Of a DNA stretch of 64,000 nucleotides, positions 1 to 8,545 are shown one piece after another (within the stretch, counting starts at the first letter, position 1; the number at the start of each line of letters is the position of its first letter). The DNA is from Halomonas ventosae (GTDB taxonomy: Bacteria > Pseudomonadota > Gammaproteobacteria > Pseudomonadales > Halomonadaceae). The position numbers and the translations under genes are program-made. Under the pieces are notes generated by a model. It ran no database searches and was not told the DNA's origin. It saw only the letters and a program-made list of their open reading frames with translations. The stretch lies in assembly GCF_004363555.1 (NCBI RefSeq), contig NZ_SNZJ01000013.1:1-64000 (forward strand), in the 5' to 3' direction.

Positions 1-44
1 TGTGCCACCTGCAGCTTGAACCACTCGTCGTACCGATTGCTCAT
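1..44 (-). CDS. IS3-family OrfA-like protein, first 14 codons only
   Basis: An ATG at 44 on the minus strand opens a frame encoding MSNRYDEWFKLQVA before the window ends. A short basic N-terminus just inside an IS3-like end is what OrfA, the helix-turn-helix DNA-binding half of the transposase, usually shows. No catalytic part is visible. The assignment rests mainly on position inside the IS end rather than on the 14 residues. The start codon directly follows the hairpin at 49-88. Confidence 0.5.
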   Translation of the reverse strand, partial: MSNRYDEWFKLQVA

Positions 45-48
45 AAAA

Positions 49-88
49 ACACCCCGAAGGTTGGATAGGGTGTCCAACTTTCGGGGTG
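49..88 (-). terminator. Stem-loop with U-tract in the IS leader, covering the orfA ribosome site
   Basis: Bases 49-66 and 71-88 form an imperfect inverted repeat: an ACCCCGAA outer arm, a TTGGA inner arm and a short loop. On the minus strand the stem is followed by TTTTT and then the ATG at 44. The only Shine-Dalgarno-like run, GGGGTG, is inside the 3' arm. The structure could terminate incoming transcripts and also hide the ribosome site in read-through RNA. Confidence 0.55.
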
Positions 89-236
89 CAGTTCAAAAGG
101 TTCGTGGGGTCTTTTCTCTTCTGGCTTCCCGCTTCCAGGCGCGAGGCGCCGCTCTTCCAGCTCCCGGGGATAGCGCGGGGTTGCCCCGAACGACGAGACG
201 CGCCATAAGGGGGATTCCTGCCGCGAGGAGTCACCC

Positions 237-1574
237 ATGAGCGTCCTGCTGTCCTGGCCCATCCACCTGCTCAAGGCCTTCCGGCAGAGCATCGCCTACC
301 TGCCCTCCCTGCTGGCATTGGCCTATGCCCTGCTGAGCCTCGTCGCGCTGCTGCTGCCAATCTCCGACGACCGGCTGCCGGCCCTGCTCACGATGCTGGG
401 CCTGGAGGCGCCGGAAGAGACCCGCGCCCTGCTCGCCGCGCTGCTCGGCGGCATGATCTCGCTGATGGTGTTCAGCTTCTCCATGGTCATGTCGGTGCTC
501 TCGCAGGCCGGCGGGCAGTTCTCCCACAAGCTGGTGTTCGGCCTGATCTCGGAGCGCCCCCACCAGTGGGTGCTGGGCCACTACCTGGGCACCATCCTCT
601 TCACCCTGATGCTGCTGATGGTCCCGGATGTTGCCGAGGGCCAGGCTACCTGGCGGTCGCTGGCGATCTACCTGGCCTGCGCCATGGTGATCCACTGCCT
701 GGCGCTGTTCGTCTACTTCATCCACAACGCCTCTCAGTCGATCCAGGTCGACGCCGTGGCCGCCGACCTGCACCAGTCGACGCTCGCCTCCCTGCAGGCG
801 CTGCAGTCCCGCCAGCAGGGCAAGGAGTGGCGCATCCTGGCCGTCGCCCCGTCGTCGGGCCATCGCCAGCATGCCGTGCATGCCCGCCGCGCCGGCTACC
901 TGCAGAACGCCGATCTCACCGCCCTGGCCGAACTGGCGCGCCGTGTCGACGGCGTCGTGCACCTTCACTTCCGCTTCGGGGACTACGTGGTGGAGGGGCT
1001 GCCGATCCTCTCGCTGGAGGCCGCGGCGGCCCCCGAGGCGAGCTGGTGCGACGAGGTCCGGGCCACCCTGACCTACGTGGAGGGAGAGTCGATCACCGAG
1101 CACCATGTGTTCGGCATGACCCAGTTGATGGAGGTCGCCCTGAAGGCGCTCTCGCCGGGCATCAACGACCCCGGGACCGCCCGCCTCTGCCTGCATCGCC
1201 TGACCGACCTGCTGCGCCGGCGCCTGGAGTGGCGGCCCTGCGATGCGCTCTTCGACCAGGACGGGCACTGCCGGGTGACCTGGCAGGTAGAGGACTTCGA
1301 GAGCCTGCTCTACCGGCTCTTCCAGCCCATCCTGCATTACGGCAGGGACGACCTGAGCATCGGCCTCGGGGTGCTCAAGGCCCTGAAGACCCTCTCGCTG
1401 TTCGCCGAGCAGAAGGATCTCGAGACCCTCCAGGCCCATGCCGACCGGGTGGTGGAGACGCTGTCCCAGGCGGCGAGCCACCCGCTGGACCGGCGCTTCG
1501 TCTCGGCGCGCCTGGACGACGGCATTCATCAGCTATCGCTCCCGGCTGCGCTCCCTGACCGTCAGGAGGCCTGA
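237..1574 (+). CDS. DUF2254 domain-containing membrane protein
   Basis: This 445-residue protein matches the DUF2254 (COG4325) family of predicted inner-membrane proteins, whose function is unknown. The first third holds four hydrophobic segments (about residues 20-42, 60-86, 113-133 and 141-162). They are followed by a long soluble part with the family's conserved run EHHVFGMTQLMEVALKALS near residue 290. The start is supported by GAGGAG six bases upstream of the ATG. It stands alone between the IS end and the convergent lipid A acyltransferase gene, with only 16 bases between the two stops. Family identity is fairly sure; I can offer no role. Confidence 0.85.
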   Translation: MSVLLSWPIHLLKAFRQSIAYLPSLLALAYALLSLVALLLPISDDRLPALLTMLGLEAPEETRALLAALLGGMISLMVFSFSMVMSVLSQAGGQFSHKLVFGLISERPHQWVLGHYLGTILFTLMLLMVPDVAEGQATWRSLAIYLACAMVIHCLALFVYFIHNASQSIQVDAVAADLHQSTLASLQALQSRQQGKEWRILAVAPSSGHRQHAVHARRAGYLQNADLTALAELARRVDGVVHLHFRFGDYVVEGLPILSLEAAAAPEASWCDEVRATLTYVEGESITEHHVFGMTQLMEVALKALSPGINDPGTARLCLHRLTDLLRRRLEWRPCDALFDQDGHCRVTWQVEDFESLLYRLFQPILHYGRDDLSIGLGVLKALKTLSLFAEQKDLETLQAHADRVVETLSQAASHPLDRRFVSARLDDGIHQLSLPAALPDRQEA

Positions 1575-1590
1575 TCACCGCCTGCCGGCG

Positions 1591-2508
1591 TCAGTAGAGC
1601 TTGGGCTCGCCTGGCGGGCGGGTCTTGAAGCGCCGGTGCAGCCACAGGTACTGCTCCGGGTGACGGCGGATCGCCGCCTCGATCACCGCGTTGATGCGGG
1701 TGGCATCGGCCACCTCGTCGCCGCTGGGGAAGCCCTCCAGCGGCGGCAGGTACTCCAGGGTGTAGGTGCGGTCATCCGGGTTGCGGTGGAAGATCAGCGG
1801 GATCACCGGGGCACCGGTCATGCGCGCGATGCGCGCGGTCATCCGCACCGTGGCGGCCGGGATGCCGAAGAAGGGGGCGAAGACGCTGGCATCGCGGCCG
1901 AAGTCCTGGTCCGGGGAGTACCAGACGCCGTGCCCGGCCTTGATACGACGCACCACGCCGCGCAGGTCGTGACGGTCGAGGACCGCATCGAAGTAGGGGG
2001 TCCGGGCGCGGGACATGAAGCGGTCGAAGAGCGGGTTGTCATGGGGCCGCTGTACGGCGTCGGCGCGGAAGTAGAGCGCATGCAGGGCGGCCCCCAGGTC
2101 CAGGGTGGAGAAGTGAATGCCGAGGATCAGCGCCCCCCTCCCCTCGGCCTGCAACCGGGCCCGGTGCTGCTGCCCCAGGAAGGTGACGCGGTGGCGCAGG
2201 TGCTCGGGATCGCGGCACCAGCCGGTGGCCGTCTCGACGATGCCGATGCCATTGGCAATAAAGGTCTCCCTGACCAGCCGGCGTTGCCGGGGCTCGTCGA
2301 GGTCGGGAAAGCAGAGGCGGATATTGGTCTCGGTGATATGGCGTCGACGCCTGGCGAGGCGCCAGGCGGCAAGGCCGATCCCCCGGCCGACCCACAGCTT
2401 CAGCCGCCAGGGCAGCCAGGCCACGACATGCATGGCGACGATGGCCAGCCAGGTCGGCCAGTAGCGCGGATGGGCGAAGGGGGTCTGCGGGGTGTCGTCC
2501 CTGGACAT
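1591..2508 (-). CDS. LpxL/HtrB-family lipid A biosynthesis acyltransferase
   Basis: The family transfers an acyl chain from acyl-ACP to Kdo2-lipid IVA at the inner face of the inner membrane. The 305-residue product has an N-terminal hydrophobic stretch (about 18-34), the catalytic HX4D motif as HFSTLD (His132, Asp137) and the C-terminal signature QYLWLHRRFKTRPPGE. Length fits LpxL (about 306 in E. coli). I chose the ATG at 2508, with GGGAAG five bases upstream and 22 bases after the alr stop. An in-frame ATG at 2544 would overlap alr. LpxL, LpxM and LpxP cannot be told apart here. Confidence 0.85.
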   Translation of the reverse strand: MSRDDTPQTPFAHPRYWPTWLAIVAMHVVAWLPWRLKLWVGRGIGLAAWRLARRRRHITETNIRLCFPDLDEPRQRRLVRETFIANGIGIVETATGWCRDPEHLRHRVTFLGQQHRARLQAEGRGALILGIHFSTLDLGAALHALYFRADAVQRPHDNPLFDRFMSRARTPYFDAVLDRHDLRGVVRRIKAGHGVWYSPDQDFGRDASVFAPFFGIPAATVRMTARIARMTGAPVIPLIFHRNPDDRTYTLEYLPPLEGFPSGDEVADATRINAVIEAAIRRHPEQYLWLHRRFKTRPPGEPKLY

Positions 2509-2530
2509 GCGGCTTCCCGTGGTGCGGCGA

Positions 2531-3634
2531 TCAGTCCGCCCCATGATACCGCCTGGGCACCCTCGGCAGCACCCCGGTAAGCAGGGTGTAGCTGATGGTG
2601 TCGCAATGGCGGGCCACCTCATCCACCGACAGCAGCGCACCGTTCGCGGCGCGTCCCCAGAGCACTACCTCACTGCCGATGCCGGCCTCGGGAAGGTCGG
2701 TGAGGTCCACCGTCAGCATGTCCATGGAGACCTTGCCGGCGATGGCCGTGCGCTGCCCATCGACCAGCACCGGGGTGCCGTCGACCGCGTGCCGGTCATA
2801 GCCGTCGCCGTAGCCACAGGCGACCACGCCGATCCGCGAGGGGCGTGGCGCCCTCCAGCGCCCCGCATAGCCCACCGGCTCGCCCGGGGCGAGTTCGCGC
2901 ACGGCGATGATCGCGGAGCGCAGGGTCATCACCGGCGCCAGGCGACGGCTCGCCTCGTTGGAGGCTTCCAGCGGGTCGCTGCCGTAGAGCATCACCCCCG
3001 GACGGTTCCAGGCGCCATGCGCCTCGGGCCAGGCCAGGGTGGCGGGGGAGTTGGCGAGACAGGTGGGGGCCTCGAGCCGGATCGCCAGGTCGTCGAGCAG
3101 CTCGAGCTGGCGACGGAAGTAGCCGGGTTCCAGGGCGTCGGCGGTGGCGAAGTGGCTCATCAGGTGCAGGTCGCAGGCGCGGTCGGGCGCCGCGACGAGA
3201 CGCGCCCAGACCGCCTCGGCCTGTTCCGGCGGGAAGCCCAGCCGGTGCATGCCCGAGTCCACCTTGACCCACACCGGGATGGGTCGCGCGGGGCGATAGG
3301 CGAGCAGCGCCTCCAGTTGCCAGTCGGTGTGCACCGCGATCCACAGCCCCAGCGCCTCGACCCGCTCGAGCTCGGCGGCCTCGAAGATGCCCTCGAGCAG
3401 CACGATGGGCGCCGTGATGCCCCCCTCGCGCAGGATCTGCGCCTCCTCGAGGCAGGCCACGGCAAAGGCCGGCGCCAGCCCCTCGAGTGCCCGGGCACAG
3501 GCCACGGCGCCATGACCATAGGCATCCGCCTTGATCACGGCGACGGCGCGGCTGTGGGGGGCCTGGTCACGGGCCAGGCGATAGTTGTGACGCAGGGCGT
3601 CGAGGTCGATGTCGGCGATCAGCGGCCGGGCCAT
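2531..3634 (-). CDS. alr: Alanine racemase
   Basis: The enzyme is PLP-dependent and interconverts L- and D-alanine for peptidoglycan. The 367-residue product carries the PLP-lysine signature AVIKADAYGHG (Lys35). Further on come the FATAD-like stretch MSHFATADALEP and the C-terminal ACGYGDGYDRH region, which supplies the catalytic tyrosine. I placed the start at the ATG at 3634, so that the protein begins MARPLIADIDLDALRHN as in the family. The longer frame upstream lacks family residues. It lies between rpoS and the lipid A acyltransferase gene on the same strand, so it may be a cell-envelope pair with the latter. Confidence 0.93.
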   Translation of the reverse strand: MARPLIADIDLDALRHNYRLARDQAPHSRAVAVIKADAYGHGAVACARALEGLAPAFAVACLEEAQILREGGITAPIVLLEGIFEAAELERVEALGLWIAVHTDWQLEALLAYRPARPIPVWVKVDSGMHRLGFPPEQAEAVWARLVAAPDRACDLHLMSHFATADALEPGYFRRQLELLDDLAIRLEAPTCLANSPATLAWPEAHGAWNRPGVMLYGSDPLEASNEASRRLAPVMTLRSAIIAVRELAPGEPVGYAGRWRAPRPSRIGVVACGYGDGYDRHAVDGTPVLVDGQRTAIAGKVSMDMLTVDLTDLPEAGIGSEVVLWGRAANGALLSVDEVARHCDTISYTLLTGVLPRVPRRYHGAD

Positions 3635-3801
3635 GGTCGGGGTCCTGGAGCGTCGATGGGAAACGCAACGATTATCCCCCAAAGAGGAGCCGATTTCACG
3701 GCACGACCAACTAGCAAGAGTGCTTGTGGCGGGATAAACGCCAGATAAAGGGGCATGTTGACGGGGCGATCATCTGCCCGTCATGAGGGAATGACATGAC
3801 G

Positions 3802-3826
3802 GTGCCGGAGGCGCCTCCTCCGGCAC
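3802..3826 (-). terminator. Hairpin downstream of rpoS
   Basis: A perfect 10-bp stem (3802-3811 with 3817-3826) and 5-base loop lie just past the rpoS stop. There is no clear U-tract on the minus strand, so it is either a weak intrinsic terminator or an mRNA 3'-end structure. The rest of the 198-base alr-rpoS gap shows nothing recognisable. Confidence 0.4.
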
Positions 3827-3832
3827 ACGGCA

Positions 3833-4849
3833 TCACTCGAAGATGGCATCCAGCGAGAGGCCCTGCTTGTCGAGCATGCGGCGCAGCTTCTTGAGCGCCT
3901 CCACCTGGATCTGGCGGACCCGCTCGCGCGTCAGCCCGATCTCCTCACCGACCTGCTCGAGGGTCGCGGCCTCGTGGCCACGCAGGCCGAAGCGGCGCAC
4001 CACCACCTCCATCTGCTTCTCGGTGAGCTCGGCCAGCCACTCGTCGACATGCTGGCGCACGTCGCCGTCCACCAGGGTGGATTCCGGGCCCTGGTCGTTG
4101 TCGTCGGCCAGGGTCTCGATCAGCGGCTTGTCGCTCTCGCTGCCCATCGGGTAGTCGACGGAAGAGACCCGCTCGTTGAGACCCATCATCTTCTTGACCG
4201 TCTCCACCGGCTTGTCGAGGTAGTCGGCGACCTCCTCGGCGGTGGCCTCGTGGTCCAGCTTCTGGGTCAGCTCGCGGGCCGCCCGCAGGTAGATGTTGAG
4301 TTCCTTGACCACATGGATCGGCAGGCGGATGGTGCGAGTCTGGTTCATCAGCGCCCGCTCGATGGTCTGGCGGATCCACCAGGTAGCGTAGGTGGAGAAG
4401 CGGAAGCCCCGCTCGGGGTCGAACTTCTCCACTGCGCGGATCAGGCCCAGGTTGCCCTCCTCGATCAGGTCGAGCAGGGTAAGGCCTCGGTTGAGATAGC
4501 GCCGGGCGATCTTCACCACCAGGCGCAGGTTCGACTCGATCATCCGCGAGCGGCCCAGGGGATCCCCCTTGCGCGCCAGGCGGCCGAAGTAGACCTCTTC
4601 CTCCGGCGTCAGCAGCGGCGAGAAGCCGATCTCGTTGAGATAGATCTGGGTGGCATCGAGGCTGTGACGGTGATGGCGATCCTCGCGACTCAGAGCCTTC
4701 TCGAAGGCCTCCTCGTCGCCGACCACCGCCTCCTCCTCGTCCTCGATCTCCTCCCGCTCCAGCTCATCCTCAGCCTCGACAGCGTCATCGTCCGCCTCGT
4801 CGGCGGAGGCCAGATTCACATCCTGAAGGTCCCGTTCAAGCATGCTCAT
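3833..4849 (-). CDS. rpoS: RNA polymerase sigma factor RpoS
   Basis: RpoS is the stationary-phase and general stress sigma factor. The 338-residue product has a very acidic N-terminal tail (residues 1-55). Region 1.2 follows ([17 protein letters not shown]), then the region 2 core ([18 protein letters not shown]), region 3 ([10 protein letters not shown]) and the region 4.2 helix-turn-helix ([18 protein letters not shown]). Length is close to E. coli RpoS (330). A second in-frame ATG lies two codons in. It follows nlpD as in most gammaproteobacteria, where the main rpoS promoter usually lies inside nlpD. I did not identify a promoter here. Confidence 0.96.
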   Translation of the reverse strand: MSMLERDLQDVNLASADEADDDAVEAEDELEREEIEDEEEAVVGDEEAFEKALSREDRHHRHSLDATQIYLNEIGFSPLLTPEEEVYFGRLARKGDPLGRSRMIESNLRLVVKIARRYLNRGLTLLDLIEEGNLGLIRAVEKFDPERGFRFSTYATWWIRQTIERALMNQTRTIRLPIHVVKELNIYLRAARELTQKLDHEATAEEVADYLDKPVETVKKMMGLNERVSSVDYPMGSESDKPLIETLADDNDQGPESTLVDGDVRQHVDEWLAELTEKQMEVVVRRFGLRGHEAATLEQVGEEIGLTRERVRQIQVEALKKLRRMLDKQGLSLDAIFE

Positions 4850-4966
4850 CGATTGCTACCCCATGGTTGCGACCGGGCGTCGTGGGTCCATGGCCGGACG
4901 ATCGACGCGCGAAGTTATTATTGTGCGGCACCCCGTCATGGATCCGATGCGCGCCGACCGTCGGGG

Positions 4967-6166
4967 TCAGCGGGCCGGCAGGAACTCGAGGGGGTCCTGA
5001 GGCTGGCCGTCCTTGCGCACCTCGAAATGCAGCCTGACGTCCTCGGCATCGCTGTCGCCCATGGTGGCGATGACCTCGCCGGCCTCGACCACATCGTTCT
5101 CCTTGACGTTCAGGGTGTCGTTGTGGGCATAGGCACTCAGGAACTGGTCGTTGTGCTTGAGCAGGATCAGGTTGCCGTAGCCCCTGACGCCGCTGCCCGC
5201 ATAGACCACAATTCCCGGGCCGGCTGCCTTCACAGGTTGCCCCTTTTGACCGGCGATATCAATGCCGGCGGTGATGCTTCCCCCCTGGCCGAACTGGCCG
5301 ACCACGTCGCCCGCCACCGGCCACTGCCAGGGCACTTCATCCACCGGGGTATAGCTGCGTCCGGCACGCTGCTCGGAGGCCGGCTCGCCGGCGACCGAGG
5401 TCCCGGCATCGGCGCCGGCGTCGTCCGTCTCGGTGGACGCTCGGGCGACCTGGGTGGCCTCGTCCTCGGCCGCTGCGTCGGGCGCGTCGCTCGGTTCGGG
5501 AACGCTCTCCGCCTCTGCCGCACCGGCGGCCTGCTGCTGCGCGTCTTCCGCCTCCGCGCGCGCGGCCAGTTCCCGCCGTTCGGCGAGGTCACGCTCGCTC
5601 AGGCTGCCATCCGCTCCCGGGCTGTCGTAGCTGTAGACCGGGCCCGGTCCCTGGTCGGCGCCCGAGACGGCATCGGCGCTCTCCATGGCCACCTGGCTGG
5701 GCCCCTGGGACGCGTCGTCCGCCGCCTGGCGCTCGGCCGAGAGGCGACGGTTGCGCTCGATGGCGCTCTCGTCGGGCATCAGCCAGTCGAGCTCCTCGTC
5801 ACTGCCGGACGCCTCGCCGCCGAGGCCCGTGGCCACGACCCCACGGCCGCCGGACGCGCCTTCGCCGCCGTCCTGGCCGGAAGCCGCGGTGGCGCGCCCC
5901 TCGCCGCCCAGCACCAGCTGCTGGCCGGGCTCGATGCGGTAGGGGGGAGAGATGCGGTTGAGACGCGCCAGGTCGCGGTAGTCCATGTCATGGCGCCAGG
6001 CGATGCCGTAGAGCGTGTCGCCGGCTTCCACGGTGTATTCTCCGGGCGTCGAGTCAGCCCGGCTGGCCGACAGGTCGCGGACCTGCACCGGGCCACTCTC
6101 GCCCTGCTGGGCGGCACAGCCGGCCAGCGCCAGGGCCAGGCCGGAAATCAGAAATACCTTATGCAT
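4967..6166 (-). CDS. nlpD: NlpD-type murein hydrolase activator lipoprotein
   Basis: NlpD is an envelope lipoprotein that activates the amidase AmiC at the septum. The product (399 aa) begins with a lipoprotein signal ending LALAGC. A LysM domain follows (YTVEAGDTLYGIAWRH onward, about residues 45-90). Next is a long low-complexity Ala/Glu/Asp linker, and last a LytM/M23 domain ending LHFEVRKDGQPQDPLEFL. The M23 domain lacks the first zinc ligands (GIDIAG instead of HxGxD), as expected for the non-catalytic NlpD branch. The start at 6166 has an AAGGAGGAAGG ribosome site and overlaps the DUF368 gene by 8 bases. Confidence 0.93.
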   Translation of the reverse strand: MHKVFLISGLALALAGCAAQQGESGPVQVRDLSASRADSTPGEYTVEAGDTLYGIAWRHDMDYRDLARLNRISPPYRIEPGQQLVLGGEGRATAASGQDGGEGASGGRGVVATGLGGEASGSDEELDWLMPDESAIERNRRLSAERQAADDASQGPSQVAMESADAVSGADQGPGPVYSYDSPGADGSLSERDLAERRELAARAEAEDAQQQAAGAAEAESVPEPSDAPDAAAEDEATQVARASTETDDAGADAGTSVAGEPASEQRAGRSYTPVDEVPWQWPVAGDVVGQFGQGGSITAGIDIAGQKGQPVKAAGPGIVVYAGSGVRGYGNLILLKHNDQFLSAYAHNDTLNVKENDVVEAGEVIATMGDSDAEDVRLHFEVRKDGQPQDPLEFLPAR

Positions 6167-7130
6167 CGGAGCCTTCCTCCTTGTCAGCACCTTGTCGGGA
6201 ACCGGATGTGGCAGGCCGGTTGGCTCGGGCGATCAGTAGCACCAGGGCCGCGCCGGCCAGCATCAGGGCCACCACCGCCGGCAGCCGGGCAGGGTCGCCG
6301 GTCAGCTCGGCGAAGTCGGCCGGGGTCAGGTAACGGTAGTCGAGGGGGATCATCTGGCCCTCGGCACCCAGCTGGTAGCGTACCAGCTCGCGCCACGGCC
6401 AGAGTACCGGCAGCGAGCCGATGATGAAGCCGACCAGCAGCTGCAGGGTCGCGGTATGGTGGTGGCGCAGCAGCCAGGAGAGCAGCCGCGAGAAGCCGAA
6501 CAGCCCGACCAGGCAGCCCGCCCCGAACAGCCCGATCAACCCCAGGTCGAAGCTGCGGATGCCCTGCATCACCGTGCCGTAGAGGCCCATGGTCAGCAGC
6601 AGGAAGCTGCCCGACACGCCGGGCAGCAGCAGGGCACTGATGGCGATGGCCCCGCCCACCACCAGCACCAGGTCGGGACTGCCGAGCCGGGTGACCAGCG
6701 GCATCAGCGACGGCAGGCCGTGGGCGAGCAGCAGGCCACCGGCCAGCGGCAGCAGGTGCCACCACTTCCAGTCGGCCGGGTGGCGGCTGACGACCACCGC
6801 CGATGCCGCCACCAGGCCGAAGAAGAAGCCGTTGAGCAGCTGGGGGAAATCGTCCATCAGCCAGACGACGAGGTGGGCCACACTGACCAGGCTGATGGCG
6901 ATGCCGGCCAGCAGCGGGAGCACGAAGGCCAGGTTGAGGTGTGCCGCCAGCAGCGGCAGGCCGCCGCGTCGCCAGGCGACGAAGGCGCTGGGACCAAACT
7001 GCTTGATGCTGTGGATCAGCTCCTCGTAGATGCCGGTGACGAAGGCGATGGTGCCGCCGGAGACGCCTGGCACCGCATCGGCGGCCCCCATGCCGGCGCC
7101 CCTGAGGAAGATACCGAGATGACGCTTCAA
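6159..7130 (-). CDS. DUF368 family membrane protein (PopT-type undecaprenyl-phosphate translocase)
   Basis: DUF368 proteins, named PopT where studied, recycle undecaprenyl phosphate across the inner membrane. This 323-residue polytopic protein shows the two family repeats, GMGAADAVPGVSGGTIAF near the N-terminus and ISALLLPGVSGSFLL in the middle, with about eight hydrophobic segments. I chose a TTG start at 7130 because AAAGGAG lies seven bases upstream, just after the pcm stop, and MKRHLGIFLRGAGMG fits the family N-terminus. The longer frame upstream lies inside pcm. It overlaps nlpD by 8 bases, so it is part of the pcm-nlpD-rpoS transcription unit. Confidence 0.85.
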   Translation of the reverse strand: MKRHLGIFLRGAGMGAADAVPGVSGGTIAFVTGIYEELIHSIKQFGPSAFVAWRRGGLPLLAAHLNLAFVLPLLAGIAISLVSVAHLVVWLMDDFPQLLNGFFFGLVAASAVVVSRHPADWKWWHLLPLAGGLLLAHGLPSLMPLVTRLGSPDLVLVVGGAIAISALLLPGVSGSFLLLTMGLYGTVMQGIRSFDLGLIGLFGAGCLVGLFGFSRLLSWLLRHHHTATLQLLVGFIIGSLPVLWPWRELVRYQLGAEGQMIPLDYRYLTPADFAELTGDPARLPAVVALMLAGAALVLLIARANRPATSGSRQGADKEEGSDA

Positions 7131-7143
7131 CAGCGGACTCCTT

Positions 7144-7812
7144 TCATCGAATGACGCCTTCCAGCAGCGGCACGAAGCGCACCGCCTCCAGCCGCTGTGT
7201 CTCGAAGCCCTCGTCGCTGCGGCGCACACGGGTCAGCCATTGGCGGCCATCCGGCTCGGCCAGGGGCGTGATCAGCACCCCCCCTTCGCCGAGCTGGGCG
7301 AGCAGCGGCGCCGGCAGCTCGCTGGCACAGGCGGTGAGCAGGATCACCTCGAAGGGCGCCTCCTCCGGCCAGCCATGTCCCCCGTCGGCGAGGCGCAGCC
7401 GGGTATTGCGGACCTCGAGCAGGCGCAGGCGGCCGCCGGCACGACGGTGCAGGGCATTGATCCGTTCCACCGACCAGAGTTCCTTCACCAGGCGCGACAG
7501 CACCAGGGTCTGGTAGCCGGAGCCGGTCCCCACCTCCAGCACCCGGGACGGCGCCTCCTGGATCACCAGCTCGGTCATGCGCGCCACCATCCACGGCTGG
7601 GAGAGGGTCTGGCCATGGCCGATGGGCAGCGAGGTGTCCTCGTAGGCACGATGCGCCAGGGCCTCGTCCAGGAAGAGATGGCGCGGCTCCCGGGCCATCA
7701 CCTCCAGCACCCGCGGGTCGCGGATCCCCTGGTCGGCCAGACGGCCGACCATGCGGTCCCGGGTTCGCTGCGATGTCATGCCGACACCGCGCAGCAGATC
7801 AGGTGAGTGCAT
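7144..7812 (-). CDS. pcm: Protein-L-isoaspartate O-methyltransferase
   Basis: The enzyme methylates isoaspartyl residues with S-adenosylmethionine and so starts repair of aged proteins. The 222-residue product has the family substrate motif [18 protein letters not shown], the SAM-binding motif [14 protein letters not shown] and the C-terminal [10 protein letters not shown]. The start at 7812 gives the N-terminus [20 protein letters not shown] and overlaps surE by 14 bases. The downstream in-frame ATG at 7779 is an alternative. surE-pcm linkage is standard in gammaproteobacteria. Confidence 0.94.
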   Translation of the reverse strand: MHSPDLLRGVGMTSQRTRDRMVGRLADQGIRDPRVLEVMAREPRHLFLDEALAHRAYEDTSLPIGHGQTLSQPWMVARMTELVIQEAPSRVLEVGTGSGYQTLVLSRLVKELWSVERINALHRRAGGRLRLLEVRNTRLRLADGGHGWPEEAPFEVILLTACASELPAPLLAQLGEGGVLITPLAEPDGRQWLTRVRRSDEGFETQRLEAVRFVPLLEGVIR

Positions 7813-8545
7813 CCAGCCAGTCCTGCACGTCGTCGCGCGCCGCATGCCGGGTCAGGTCGGTCTGCAGCGGCGTGATGGAAACATAGCCGGCCTCGATGGC
7901 GGCGAAGTCGGTGTCCGGGCCATCGTCGGCGTTCTCGCCCACGGCGGCGATCCAGTAGCGCAGCCGGCCCCTCGGGTCCCGCACCTCCAGGGGGCGGGCC
8001 GCCGGGCCGCGATAGCCCAGCCGGGTGACCCGAAAGCCCTGGATCTCACTCCACGGCAGGTCCGGCACATTGACGTTGAGCAGGCTGCGCGGCGGCAGCG
8101 AGAGCTGCTCGGCCGCCCCGACCAGGCTCGCCGCCACCCGCCCCGCGGTCTCGAAGTGGCGCGAGCCCACCAGCGACATGGCGATGGCCGCCATGCCCAG
8201 GTTGCGCCCCTCCATGGCGGCGGCCACGGTGCCGGAGTAGAGCACGTCGTCGCCGAGGTTGCCACCGTGGTTGATGCCCGAGATCACCAGGTCCGGCCGC
8301 TCGTCCCAGACGCCGTTGACCCCCAGGTAGACGCTGTCCGCGGGGGTACCGTCGACGCTGTAGAAGCCGTTGTCGAGCGAGGCGAGCGCCAGCGGCCGGC
8401 TCAGGGTGAGGGAGTTGCTGGCCCCGCTCTTGTCGCGGTCCGGCGCGACGACACGCAGCCGGGCATGGGGGAGCAGGGCATCATGGAGGGCGCGCAGTCC
8501 CGGGGCATGCACCCCGTCGTCATTGGAGAGCAGCAGTCGACGCAT
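7799..8545 (-). CDS. surE: 5'/3'-nucleotidase SurE
   Basis: SurE is a stationary-phase-survival nucleotidase that dephosphorylates nucleoside monophosphates. The 248-residue protein begins [17 protein letters not shown] with the metal-binding NDD. It also has the family runs [28 protein letters not shown] and [26 protein letters not shown] (split here as conserved blocks). The ATG at 8545 has CAGGAG upstream and shares one base with the truD stop (TGATG), so translation is probably coupled. Confidence 0.96.
   Translation of the reverse strand: MRRLLLSNDDGVHAPGLRALHDALLPHARLRVVAPDRDKSGASNSLTLSRPLALASLDNGFYSVDGTPADSVYLGVNGVWDERPDLVISGINHGGNLGDDVLYSGTVAAAMEGRNLGMAAIAMSLVGSRHFETAGRVAASLVGAAEQLSLPPRSLLNVNVPDLPWSEIQGFRVTRLGYRGPAARPLEVRDPRGRLRYWIAAVGENADDGPDTDFAAIEAGYVSITPLQTDLTRHAARDDVQDWLDALT

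Larger units (their letters stand above)
1..95 (-). mobile_element. 5' end of an IS3-family insertion sequence (cut by window edge)
   Basis: Read on the minus strand from 95, the DNA begins TGAACTGCACCCCGAAAG, starting with the TG expected of an IS3-family terminus. It runs about 50 bases to the start of a reading frame that leaves the window. That spacing is normal between the left inverted repeat and orfA. The other end is outside the window, so length, subgroup and target duplication cannot be judged. The IS is transcribed away from the neighbouring DUF2254 gene. Confidence 0.75.

Noticed and set aside
3974..6424. Plus-strand open frame of 816 codons opposite rpoS and nlpD
   Set aside because: Antisense to two conserved genes, with no domain and no ribosome site.
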